Below are positions 10,990 to 21,509 of a DNA stretch of 60,000 nt, in pieces. The notes under the pieces were generated by a model. It made no database searches, was not told the DNA's origin, and worked only from the letters and a program-made list of their open reading frames with translations. The stretch's first letter is position 1. Every line of letters starts with the position of its first letter. The position numbers and the translations under genes are program-made. Source of the DNA: Hydractinia symbiolongicarpus (Eukaryota; Cnidaria; Hydrozoa; Anthoathecata; Hydractiniidae); assembly GCF_029227915.1 (NCBI RefSeq), contig NC_079876.1, positions 14,448,001 through 14,508,000 of the forward strand, read 5' to 3'.

Positions 10990-11869
10990 TTAAACGTTAC
11001 TGGTTATTTTGACTTTTGCAGATGCATTATAAATAAGGCCGTATCAATTTTTTTATTTTGCATTACTGAAGCATACGTATTCTATTTTTTGACTTAAAAT
11101 GCTAGAGGTTGTTTTGATTTGATCAACTGTGTTACAAATCATATTGCATCGATGTTTCTATTTTGCAGAAATGGAGCACACATTGTATTTTTTAACTTAA
11201 ACGTTACAGGTTATTTTTATTTGAACAACGGTGTTATAAATAAGGCTGTATCGATTTTCCTATTTTGTAGAAATGGGCCACACAATTTATTTTTTGACTT
11301 AAAACATTACAGCTTGTTTTGATTTGTGCAACTGCAGCATAAATAAGAATATATTGTTTTTTTTCTATTTTTGTAGAAACGGGGCACACAACATATTTTT
11401 TGACTTGTAACATTACAGGTTATTTTGATTTGTGCAAATGTGTTATAAATAGGCAGTATCAATTTTTCTGTTTTTACAGAAATGGGGCACACATTCTATT
11501 TTTTGTGTTGAATCGTTATAGATTAATTTCAATGTGCAACTGGATGAAGAATAAGAATACAACATTTTTCTATTTTGTAGAAATGGGGCACACAACATAT
11601 TTTTTGACTTAAACGTTACAGGTTATTTTGAGTTGTTCAACTGCGTTATAAAAGGCAGTATCAATTTTTCTGTTTTTACAGAAATGGGGCACACATTATA
11701 TTTTTTTTTTACTTAAACGTTGCAGATTATTTTGACTTGTGTAGCTGCGTTATGAATAAAGGCTGTATCAATATTTCTATTTTTTCAGAAATTGGGCACA
11801 CATTCTTTTTTGTGTTAAAACATACATCTTAATTTCAATGCGCACCTGGGTTTACAATAAGAATTATAC

Positions 11870-12365
11870 GAGTATAGAACCAACATTGACCAATTTAATT
11901 TTGTATTGACAATATATTTCGATCTTCTAAAATCATCTTCAGGTTTAAAATATATAAAAACAAGATTAAAATCCGTTATATAAAAAAATGTAAATTGCGT
12001 ATCACTCCTTTCTACAGTAAAAAAAATTTATCAACAACCGAGTAAAAATTCAAATGTACAAGAGAAAAGAAAATTAAACAATTGACAAGTCTCCCATGAG
12101 ACACTATCCGTATAAATCAAAATAATTAAAATTTTATTACTAAAGTATGGCTTTTGTATTCATTCTTAGTGTTTAACTTAGGACGTATATCGTTAATAAT
12201 CAAAGCTTCAAGAGTCTCTAGATGATGCATTGACTTCGTTGATGATGCTAAAATATCTAAAATTATATAAATAGAATGAAATAAAAAATATAAAAATAAA
12301 AGTATAAAAATAGAATAAGTAATAACTAAGTAAGTAAGATAAGTAAATATTATATAAATAGGATA
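11870..12365 (-). mobile_element. 3' fragment of a Penelope-like element inside the array
   Basis: The minus strand encodes STKSMHHLETLEALIIND and then LNTKNEYKSHTLVIKF, matching the end of the Penelope ORF at 32828 (TYHLMTLEALFINQ, RPLVIKF). Its ORF stop is at 12126 and the 3' flank carries the same CCTGAAGATG...GAAATATATTG block. It is heavily 5'-truncated and inserted between two diverged array units. Confidence 0.75.
11905..11948 (-). ncRNA. Hammerhead-like motif in Penelope 3' flank (weak)
   Basis: On the minus strand the core reads CUGAAGA, a stem II able to pair GAUUU with an AAGAUC-type arm, GAAA, a minimal stem III (UAUA loop) and UU before GUC. Stem I has a mismatch, so self-cleavage is doubtful. 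The layout equals the motif at 32633-32675. Confidence 0.4.
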
Positions 12366-12589
12366 AAAATGCACCATTTTTCTATTTTGCATAAATGGAG
12401 CATACATTCTATTTTTTGACTTGAAACATCAGGTTATCTTGATTTGTTCCACTGCGTTAAATAAGACTGCATTGATTTTTCTATTTTTACAGAAATGTGT
12501 CACACAGTTTATATTTTGACCTAAAACATTGCAGGCTATTTTGATTTGTGCAACTGCGCTATAAATAAGGTTGATTCAATTTTTCTATT

Positions 12590-15500
12590 TTGCAGAAATA
12601 GGGCACACAACTTATTTTTTGACTTGAAACGTTACAGGGTATTTTGATTTGTGCAACCCTGTTGTGAATAAGCCTGCATCTATTTTTATATTTTGCACAA
12701 ATGGTGCACACAATTTATTTTTTGACTTATAAAAACGTTGCTGGTTATTATTTCTGTGCAACTCTGTTATGAATAGTGCTGCACCTTTTTTTTTTTTATT
12801 TAACAGAAATGGGGCACACAATTTCTTTTTTGACCTTTATAACGTTGCTGGTTAATATCTCTGTGCAACTCTGTTGTTATGAATAGGGCTGCATTTTTTT
12901 TCCTATTTAACAGAAATGGGGCACACAATTTATTTTTTGACTTATAAAACGTTGCTGGTTATTATCTCTACGCAACTCTGTTATGAATAGGGCTGCATCT
13001 TTTTTTCCTATTTAACAGAAATGGGGCACACAATTTATTTTTTGAATTATAAAACGTTGCTGGTTAATATCTCTGTGCAACTCTGTTATGAATAGGGCTG
13101 CATCTTTCTTTTTTATTTAACAGAAATGGGGCACACAATTGATTTTTTGACTTATAAAACGTTGCTGGTTATTATCTCTGCGCAACTCTGTTATGAATAG
13201 GGCTGCATCTTTTTTTCCTATTTAACAGAAATGGGGCACACAATTTATTTTTTGACTTATAAAACGTTGCTGGTTATTATCTCTACGCAACTCTGTTATG
13301 AATAGGGCTGCATCTTTTTTTCCTATTTAACAGAAATGGGGCACACAATTTATTTTTTGAATTATAAAACGTTGCTGGTTAATATCTCTGTGCAACTCTG
13401 TTATGAATAGGGCTGCATCTTTCTTTTTTATTTAACAGAAATGGGGCACACAATTGATTTTTTGACTTATAAAACATTGCTGGTTATTATTTCTGTGCAA
13501 CTCTGTTTGTGAATAGGGCTGCATCTTTTTTTCCTATTTAACAGAAATGGGGCACACAATTTATTCTTTGACTTATAAAACGTTGCTGGTTATTATTTCT
13601 GTGCAACTCTGTTATGAATAGGGCTGCACCTTTTTTTTTTCTATTTAACAGAAATGGGGCACACAATTTATTTTTTGACTTATAAAACGTTACTGGTTAT
13701 TATTTCTGTGCAACTCTGTTATGAATAGGGCTGCATCTTTTTTTTCTATTTAACAGAAATGGGGCACACAATTTATTTTTTGACTTATAAAACGTTGCTG
13801 GTTATTATCTCTGTGCAACTCTGTTATGAATAGGGCTGCATCTTTCTTTTCTATTTAACAGAAATGGGGCACATAATTTATTTTTTGACTTATAAAACGT
13901 TGCTGGTTATTATCTCTGCGCAACTCTGTTATGAATAGGGCTGCATCTTTCTTTTCTATTTAACAGAAATGGGGCACACAATTTATTTTTTGACTTATAA
14001 AACGTTGCTGGTTATTATCTCTGCGCAACTCTGTTATGAATAGGGCTGCATCTTTTTTTCCTATTTAACAGAAATGGGGCACACAATTTATTTTTTGACT
14101 TATAAAACGTTGCTGGTTATTATCTCTACGCAACTCTGTTATGAATAGGGCTGCATCTTTTTTTCCTATTTAACAGAAATGGGGCACACAATTTATTTTT
14201 TGAATTATAAAACGTTGCTGGTTAATATCTCTGTGCAACTCTGTTATGAATAGGGCTGCATCTTTCTTTTTTATTTAACAGAAATGGGGCACACAATTGA
14301 TTTTTTGACTTATAAAACGTTGCTGGTTATTATCTCTGTGCAACTGTGTTTGTGAATAGGGCTGCATCTTTTTTTCCTATTTAACAGAAATGGGGCACAC
14401 AATTGATTTTTTGACTTATAAAACCTTGCTGGTTGTTATCTCTGCGCAGCTCTGTTTTGAATAGGGCTGCATCTTTTTTTCCTACTTAACAGAAATGGGG
14501 CACACAATTGATTTTTTGACTTATAAAACGTTGCTGGTTATTATCTCTGTGCAACTCTGTTTGTGAATAGGGCTGCATCTTTTTTTCCTATTTAACAGAA
14601 ATGGGGCACACAATTTATTCTTTGACTTATAAAACGTTGCTGGTTATTATCTCTGTGCAACTCTGTTTGTGAATAGGGCTGCATCTTTTTTTCCTATTTA
14701 ACAGAAATGGGGCACACAATTTATTCTTTGACTTATAAAACGTTGCTGGTTATTATCTCTGTGCAACTCTGTTATGAATAGGGCTGCATCTTTTTTTTCT
14801 ATTTAACAGAAATGGGGCACACAATTTATTTTTTGACTTATAAAACGTTGCTGGTTATTATCTCTGTGCAACTCTGTTATGAATAGGGCTGCATCTTTTT
14901 TTTCTATTTAACAGAAATGGGGCACATAATTTATTTTTTGACTTATAAAACGTTGCTGGTTATTATCTCTACGCAACTCTGTTATGAATAGGGCTGCATC
15001 TTTTTTTCCTATTTAACAGAAATGGGGCACACAATTGATTTTTTGAATTATAAAACGTTGCTGGTTAATATCTCTGTGCAACTCTGTTATGAATAGGGCT
15101 GCATCTTTCTTTTGTATTTAACAGAAATGGGGCACACAATTGATTTTTTGACTTATAAAACGTTGCTGGTTCTTATCTCTGTGCAACTGTGTTTGTGAAT
15201 AGGGCTGCATCTTTTTTTCCTATTTAACAGAAATGGGGCACACAATTGATTTTTTGACTTATAAAACCTTGCTGGTTGTTATCTCTGCGCAGCTCTGTTT
15301 TGAATAGGGCTGCATCTTTTTTTCCTATTTAACAGAAATGGGGCACACAATTGATTTTTTGACTTATAAAACGTTGCTGGTTATTATCTCTGTGCAACTC
15401 TGTTTGTGAATAGGGCTGCATCTTTTTTTCCTATTTAACAGAAATGGGGCACACAATTTATTTTTTGACTTATAAAACGTTGCTGGTTATTATCTCTGCG

Positions 15501-17425
15501 CAACTCTGTTATGAATAGGGCTGCATCTTTTTTTCCTATTTAACAGAAATGGGGCACATAATTTATTTTTTGACTTATAAAACGTTGCTGGTTATTATCT
15601 CTGCGCAACTCTGTTATGAATAGGGCTGCATCTTTTTTTCCTATTTAACAGAAATGGGGCACACAATTGATTTTTTGAATTATAAAACGTTGCTGGTTAA
15701 TATCTCTGTGCAACTCTGTTATGAATAGGGCTGCATCTTTCTTTTGTATTTAACAGAAATGGGGCACACAATTTATTTTTTGACTTATAAAACGTTGCTG
15801 GTTCTTATCTCTGTGCAACTGTGTTTGTGAATAGGGCTGCATCTTTTTTTCCTATTTAACAGAAATGGGGCACACAATTGATTTTTTGACTTATAAAACC
15901 TTGCTGGTTGTTATCTCTGCGCAGCTCTGTTTTGAATAGGGCTGCATCTTTTTTTCCTATTTAACAGAAATGGGGCACACAATTGATTTTTTGACTTATA
16001 AAACGTTGCTGGTTATTATCTCTGTGCAACTCTGTTTGTGAATAGGGCTGCATCTTTTTTTCCTATTTAACAGAAATGGGGCACACAATTTATTCTTTGA
16101 CTTATAAAACGTTGCTGGTTATTATCTCTGTGCAACTCTGTTTGTGAATAGGGCTGCATCTTTTTTTCCTATTTAACAGAAATGGGGCACACAATTTATT
16201 CTTTGACTTATAAAACGTTGCTGGTTATTATTTCTGTGCAACTCTGTTATGAATAGGGCTGCACCTTTTTTTTTCTATATAACAGAAATGGGGCACACAA
16301 TTTATTTTTTGACTTATAAAACGTTGCTGGTTAATATCTCTGTGCAACTCTGTTATGAATAGGGCTGCATCTTTTTTTCTTATTTAACAGAAATGGGGCA
16401 CACAATTTATTTTTTGACTTATATAACGTTGCTGGTTAATATCTCTGTGCAACTCTGTTGTTATGAATAGGGCTGCATCTTTTTTTTCTATTTAACAGAA
16501 ATGGGGCACACAATTTATTTTTTGACTTATAAAACGTTACTGGTTATTATTTCTGTGCAACTCTGTTATGAATAGGGCTGCATCTTTTTTTCCTATTTAA
16601 CAGAAATGGGGCACACAATTTATTTTTTCACTCATAAAACGTTGCCGGTTATTATCACTGTGCAACTCTTTGTGGCGCCGTAGATTAGTGGTTTCAGCTC
16701 TCGTACTCTGTGCGGGAGACCGGGGTTCGATTCCTCTTGACAGCGATTCAACATGGGCGAGTGAATGTTACCATAGCCCCGGGTTAACCCAAGCCATGTG
16801 AGGGAAATTGGGAAGATGGCACACTGTGTGGGCCGTTGGATGTTGCTGGGATTGTCTATCAGAGCGCGGGCTCTAATTGGTCTGCTTAGCTCAAAATGAG
16901 CATTAAATACTCTAGGACTCTCCATCTACGCCATGGCCCCTCCTGGAAATAATAGACAGGGTATATCCCTCGATATTTGTGAGGCTAGCCATGTAAAATA
17001 TGCACATCTATCTATCTATCTATCTATCTGTTATGAATAGGGCTGACCTTTTTTTTTCTATTTAACAGAAATGGGGCACACAATTTATTTTTTGACTTAT
17101 AAAACGTTGCTGGTTATTATCTCTGTGCAACTCTGTTTGTGAATAGGGCTGCATCTTTTTTTCCTATTTAACAGAAATGGGGCACACAATTTATTCTTTG
17201 ACTTATAAAACGTTGCTGGTTATTATTTCTGTGCAACTCTGTTATGAATAGGGCTGCACTTTTTTTTTCTATTTAATAGAAATGGGGCACACAATTTATT
17301 TTTTGACTTATCAAACGTTGCTGGTTATTATCTCTGTGCAACTCTGTTATGAATAGGGCTGCATCTTTTTTTCCTATTTAACAGAAATGGGGCACACAAT
17401 TTATTTTTTGACTTATTTCTATTTT
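12590..17425 (+). repeat. Satellite-like tandem array, unit about 105 bp, roughly 40 copies
   Basis: Each unit runs TATTTAACAGAAATGGGGCA, CACAATTTATTTTTTGAC, TTATAAAACGTTGCTGG, TTATTATCTCTGTGCAAC, TCTGTTATGAATAGGG and CTGCATCTTTTTTTCC. Units are highly similar and have no open frame. Marker variants show higher-order duplication: CAACTGTGTTTGTG followed one unit later by CAGCTCTGTTTTG recurs near 14340, 15183 and 15813, spaced by whole numbers of units. A SINE splits the array near 16670-17029. Short unrelated spacers are absent, so it is not CRISPR-like. Confidence 0.95.
16670..17029 (+). mobile_element. tRNA-derived SINE with (TCTA)n tail
   Basis: The head GTGGCGCCGTAGATTAGTGG has a tRNA box A-like segment. 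GGGGTTCGATTCC is a perfect box B (GGTTCGANTCC), with spacing as in an RNA polymerase III promoter. The body of about 250 bp is non-coding and the 3' end is (TCTA)n. It interrupts an array unit between CAACTCT and GTTATGAATAGGG; a short TCT could be the target duplication. Confidence 0.8.
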
Positions 17426-20180
17426 GCAGAATTAGTGCACACATTTTATTTTCAACGTTACTAGTTATTTTCATTATAAAATTCTGTTATAAGTATATGA
17501 TATAAATGATAAAGCTTGCGCTATATCATTTATGCAAAATCTTTTACATTTGTTTAGCAATAAAGGATGTTACCATTTTAAATAAGCACAAAGCTCGGGT
17601 TTTTTTATTTTTCTATCCCATGCCTATTAAAAATAATTTTGCTTTAAGCTATCCTTACTGGTTTAAGTTTTATAAAAATGAAGCTTGTGGGTTTAAAACC
17701 AATACCATAGGAATCAACCGTGACTAAATTAACAAACAACTGTGCTTGTTTTGATCTCTGATTTTACACCTCTATTAACAAAATTCTGCAACATTTGCCG
17801 TATATATTCAAGAAGGATTTTTATACTTTTTAGCTCCATTACAACGAAAAAAATTTGGATTTTATTATCTTCTAAAGACTACACTGAAGAAACTCCGCCG
17901 ATCAAAGTACTGGAGAAAGATTTTTTTACGATGAAGATGTATATATTATAAGAACTAAAATAAAACGTAAATTGAATTATGATGTGATATATTTCCTGTC
18001 ACTAGTTATATTCACGTGTTTTTTTAAGAAACTATCCCCAAAAACCTCAAAATCTTTATAAAATTTTGAGAAAACCGCCAGCCTCAGCGTTTTAAACTGC
18101 AATTTACAGTCATCATAATTGTAAAAAACAAAACAGAATCAAGTTTCTTTTTATCAGTAATTAAATACACATATACTAAACAAAGTTTTATCTTAAAAAT
18201 AACAAAATAAGTCTTTTTTCTTCTGTTAATAATGAAAATCTCAACAAAAAGTAAATAGAGTGATAAAATTTAAGAAATGATTAAGAAAAATTCAGCCTAT
18301 ATTCAGGCATTTTGTTAAGAAAATTGAGACTCAGGTCAAGAACAATTATAAAATGGAAATGTGTACTGTCTGTGAAAAAATAAATACTAAATGTTGAGAA
18401 AAAACAAATTTTATTGCTAATTCTTGGTTGTGCTTCCATGTACCAACTTAGCAGATTAGATATGACTTAATTTTAAGCTGTTTTGAGCATTTAAGGGGGA
18501 TCGCGATCCAGCAGGACGTTTTACAGAGTTTACGACGACCCTGCTGAACATAGAATTTCTGTTATCGCTTGTACAGGTGAAAAAACCTTTTCTAATGTTT
18601 TTTATATCAATATGAGTATCTGAAGTTTGTTATATCCAGTTATGGTCGAGCGGCTATATGTTGCTAGATATTTAAAGAATTAAAAGACACAGATAACAAC
18701 AAGTATCAACTAGCTAAATGTGCCTCTTCATAAGACGAAGTCTCTCTATATACTGGGGTGTTTATGTACACTAAGGTCCGTGGTTATGTTAGTAGCTGAC
18801 TATATACTATTGTGTAAATAGTGAGCGACCCATAACAACGTTGACAAATGACAGGTGGTTTCAGTAAAAACAGTCATTTTTGTTCGCACTTTGAAATCAA
18901 CATCGCTAGCTACAAACACCATGCGCAATCCCGTGCAATAATCTGCATATTCTTTATGTTTAGAGTTGCTAAAACATCTATTTAAAAAAAATTATATGCG
19001 GCTAGTGTAAAGAAAACTATTTAAATTTTGTTTCACATGCGCCGACATTTACCAGAAATCCCAACCTCGAATGTGACTGCACATAGTCACGACGCATTTT
19101 TCTCTTTGCGACCTGTGTCCTTTATGGCTTCACGAATGTGTTTTTAACGTCAGGATTTGACGCTAAGTCCTTACCAACATCTTTTTCCAGTATTTGAAAT
19201 CTATGAATATGAGAAATTTACGCTAAGTCGTTACCAACATCTTTTACCAGTATTTGAAATCTATGAATAGGAGAATTTCACGTAACTAGTTAACTACCTG
19301 CAATCTTCGTCTAAAGTTTTTAAAACACCTACATTATGACCATACATCCAGTTGTTGTTCACTGATTCATATATGGCGCAATTCTTGGTCCGTTGACTGG
19401 CTTAATTAGCACATTTGATTTGATGTTTACCATGTGTAGCTGCGTTTATAACACTTCTGTAGGGCTCTTTTGTATGTGTGAAGTTATTTTTTACCTTAAT
19501 GGCACTATAAATAATCAATTTTCTGGCATTTCAATTTATGGATATATTTGCGTTTTATGAATGCTTTTCACAATTAAGGGACACGATTTATATGTAAGAT
19601 ATGCATAAAAAGGGGACAAAAATTTTAAAAAATGATCTCAATGTCAGATCCTGTTTTTATTATTTATAACGATATATTATAACGATATATCGGTAAATGA
19701 CATAGTCCAAGTCAAATAATGAAGGAATTCTAGCTTTATCACCTTGAAAATTAATATATAAAATGTAAATTGATTTAAATGAATACCAAGTTAAAGCAGG
19801 TATATCGATGTCACATCAAACACTGAACTTACATGAGGGCTTCATAGAATATATAAGACATTTTCAAAATTCATTGAAATTTTCTATTTATTTAAAAAAA
19901 TCAAATGTCACCTTAAACTTCATTTACCACGCTCAACAAATATATACTCCAAATTTTTGAAGGTCAATGATTCCGTTAGAAAAAAATATATCAATAAACT
20001 AACTGCAGGACTCTAAAGCATGCTAGATGGAGAATATTTTAGTCATATATAAACAGTTGAAAATAGTCCTTACTTTGTTCAAAATATGCCCGAAAATCAA
20101 AGGGGACACGAATATGTCCCCTTTAATTTCACGTCCCCCAAATGTGCGTGTTTAAGGTAAAGCATGTCACCCTAACCTAC
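17426..20180. other. Gene-free AT-rich stretch
   Basis: No protein family was recognised in any frame. It contains a 60-bp direct duplication at 19161-19280 (CGCTAAGTCSTTACCAACAT and onwards) and a somewhat GC-richer patch around 18480-19150. No splice-supported exons were found. Confidence 0.4.
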
Positions 20181-20330
<150 letters not shown>

Positions 20331-20356
20331 GGTAAGGTTAAAAAGTAAATACGACT

Positions 20357-20403
20357 TGTATACAACTTAAAGTTTCACGCATCATGCGATCATCAGGTAT
20401 ACA
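20357..20403 (-). ncRNA. Type I hammerhead ribozyme of the Penelope-like element
   Basis: Minus strand, 5' to 3': stem I UGUAUAC; core CUGAUGA; stem II CGCA-UGA-UGCG; core GAAA; stem III A-C-loop-G-U; U17; stem I GUAUACA. Stem I is a perfect 7-bp pair and all conserved core bases are present. Cleavage would follow U17 at 20364. Penelope-like elements are known to carry such ribozymes with very short stem III. The sequence fit is direct; activity is inferred. Confidence 0.85.
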
Positions 20404-20485
20404 TATAAAGTATAAAAAACTTTTACAAACGTTTTATATAAACTGCTAGTAATCACTTTAAATATACCATATCAAGATAATTATC

Positions 20486-21412
20486 TTAACCATTGTAATT
20501 CAATAAAAACTTTCTTTCGTGCAAACACTTAGACAGCAATTCAGATCTTTTATTTAAAAGGTGTGGGTGCTTTGACGTCAATATTTCAAACTTTTCGACC
20601 AAGCATAGGGCGCACCGCTTTGTGATGTTGGTGTAGGGGGCCACCCTTTTTTTTACAGACCACTTCAGGGTGTATGGTGCTTTTTCGTCCTTGAGCTCCC
20701 AAATGTACTTGGCAAGTGTCGTTTTCGCAAGGTGTCTGTGCTGAAAGGATGATTTGTGGACGCCATAACGCAACTTAAACTTTCCACTGGCTAGGCCAAT
20801 GTACAGTTTGGTTGGTTTTTCTGGGCTCGCTACTTCGCAATTATAAACCACGTCTTCGACTTTGCAGTTTCCTGGCAAAGGACAGTTTGGTTTGTTGCTC
20901 CTCTGGCAGTTGCAGCCTGCCTCCTTAGGTTTTGTTTTGCCGACGTTTGCATTGTGGCTTTTGACGATTCGCTCGAAGTTTCGCGTGCAGGAATAGCTCA
21001 CTTTCACATTGTTCCTGTTCAGGATCTTGTGCAGAGCGCTGTTTTTTCCGAAGTGTTTGTCGATGAGCTTCAGGAACACTTGGGCGACTTTCGTTTCAAC
21101 GTTCTTGTTATATGGTGGGTTGAACCATATGATGTTTCTCGAACGGTTTCGGCTAGCTTTTGGCACGTTCTTCTTGTACGCTAGTTTGTCGGTGTACCCG
21201 CTTTGCTTTAGCGCATCTTCGTATTCAGGTTTGGTTTCGTTGAACACGGTTTCGTTGGAGGAGTTCTGCGCAAGACGCTCGGCTATCGATTGTGGCAGTT
21301 GCTTTAGGATGTTGGGTGGGTGGTTCGACGACGTGTGCACGTAAAGGATTTTGTCGTTGGGCTTCTTGTATGGCCGAAACACTTTCTCGGTGAGGTTGAG
21401 TGTAACGTCCAA
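20486..21412 (-). pseudogene. C-terminal part of Penelope-like ORF with GIY-YIG nuclease
   Basis: 308 residues. The first part (FRPYKKPNDKILYVHTSSNH) is shared with the longer element at 34696-36324. The C-terminal third has a Cys-rich segment (CNCQRSNKPNCPLPGNC) followed by a GIY-YIG-type endonuclease: VVYNCEVA, LYIGLASG, FKLRYGVHKSSF, then the C-x-x-C-L-V-E-K-F tail. GIY-YIG nucleases nick target DNA to prime reverse transcription. The reverse-transcriptase domain is missing through 5' truncation. Confidence 0.8.
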
Positions 21413-21435
21413 GAAGTCAACTTCCTTTAGTTAAC

Positions 21436-21436
21436 A

Positions 21437-21467
<31 letters not shown>

Positions 21468-21509
21468 ATATATATATATATATTGTTGTTATATATATAT
21501 ATATATATT
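21436..21509. repeat. Three (AT)n blocks separated by TTGTTGTT
   Basis: Blocks of about 20 bp of alternating AT, joined by TTGTTGTT or TTGTTTG. They border the truncated 5' side of the Penelope-like copy. Confidence 0.9.

Larger units (their letters stand above)
10310..12600 (+). repeat. Diverged left part of the 105-bp tandem array
   Basis: Units of about 100-115 bp contain TTTTTCTATTTTGCAG, AAATGGGGCACACA, TATTTTTTGACTTAAA and GGTTATTTTGATTTGTGCAA. They are clearly related to the array to the right but diverged from each other, as expected at the older edge of a satellite. Interrupted at 10581-10989 and about 11870-12365. Confidence 0.8.

Noticed and set aside
16632-16925. 97-codon minus-strand ORF
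   Set aside because: It lies across the tRNA-derived SINE; SINEs do not encode proteins.
12590-17425. Possible CRISPR array or multi-exon gene
   Set aside because: The whole 105-bp unit is repeated with no variable spacers, stops occur in all frames and the genome is eukaryotic. It is a satellite.
20954-21344. Plus-strand ORFs within the Penelope-like copy
   Set aside because: They are antisense shadows of the GIY-YIG reading frame. The same applies at 34721-36007 and 58424-59470.
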